From positions 3,429,375-3,493,374 of the forward strand of contig NC_087072.1 of assembly GCF_026151205.1 (NCBI RefSeq): 64,000 nucleotides of DNA. Direction: 5' to 3'. Both the position numbers and the translations under genes were made by a program. Numbering within the stretch: position 1 is the first letter of the stretch; every line of letters begins with the position of its first letter. The stretch is from Bolinopsis microptera (Eukaryota > Ctenophora > Tentaculata > Lobata > Bolinopsidae). Shown here piece after piece: positions 63,950-64,000 of the stretch. A model generated the notes under the pieces. The model made no database searches and was not told where the DNA came from. It worked only from the letters and a program-made list of their open reading frames with translations.

Positions 63950-64000
63950 CTGAAATGGAGTTTTGGTGTGAGCTTATCCGTGGTATCGGTTGCTGATATC

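Noticed and set aside
1-64000. tRNA, rRNA or known snRNA genes
   Set aside because: No cloverleaf-type A/B-box pairs or recognisable rRNA segments were seen by eye; a covariance-model scan would settle it.

Overview
This is a window of animal (metazoan) nuclear DNA. The genes are split by short introns with standard GT-AG borders. The encoded domains are animal extracellular families (galectin, PAN/apple, F-type lectin, MACPF), and non-LTR retrotransposons and a mariner-type inverted-repeat element sit in introns. The species cannot be fixed from the sequence. A non-bilaterian or soft-bodied invertebrate is plausible, but that is inference.

Layout. Positions 1-2623 (+) hold the last exons of a coiled-coil protein gene, preceded by a roughly 535-bp tandem repeat that has duplicated a 54-nt cassette exon. 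From 3577 to the right edge (63949) nearly everything belongs to one minus-strand gene, transcribed right to left, whose 5' end lies outside the window. I could place about 101 exons by eye, totalling roughly 34.6 kb of coding sequence (about 11,500 codons). Codon phase carries through at nearly every junction worked out. The protein is a giant extracellular poly-lectin. It starts (63.9-44.8 kb) with three rounds of galectin - PAN - (F-type lectin pair)n, with 5, 2 and 2 pairs of F-type lectin domains. It continues (44.6-4.4 kb) with about 104 copies of a repeat of about 80 residues with a C-x5-C-x-G-V core, which reads as a PAN/apple domain that has lost most of its cysteines. It ends (4.1-3.6 kb) with half an F-type lectin domain and the stop codon. 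A six-bladed tectonin propeller (43.06-42.03 kb) interrupts the repeats.

The repeat array is itself two tandem copies of an approximately 51-repeat unit. Copy A spans about 27.3-43.9 kb and copy B about 4.4-27.1 kb, and the two match block by block along their whole length. They differ by introns gained or lost, by the tectonin insertion (copy A only), and by intronic passengers found only in copy B: an intronless MACPF-domain gene on the opposite strand (8879-10309), a mariner-like inverted-repeat element next to a polypurine tract (15.4-16.8 kb), and a 5'-truncated retrotransposon (21.5-22.8 kb). A second retrotransposon, itself interrupted by another insertion, sits in the intron before the third galectin (48.9-53.2 kb).

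Working together: galectin, F-type lectin and tectonin folds all bind glycans, and PAN-type modules mediate protein or carbohydrate contacts. The product is therefore probably a secreted, multivalent glycan-binding matrix, mucus or adhesive protein. Temporary-adhesive proteins of starfish and flatworms are known to be very large multidomain lectin-like proteins, but the assignment here is inference. Five exons carry single-base indels that break the frame, each confirmed by splice phase. They are either residual assembly errors or early decay.
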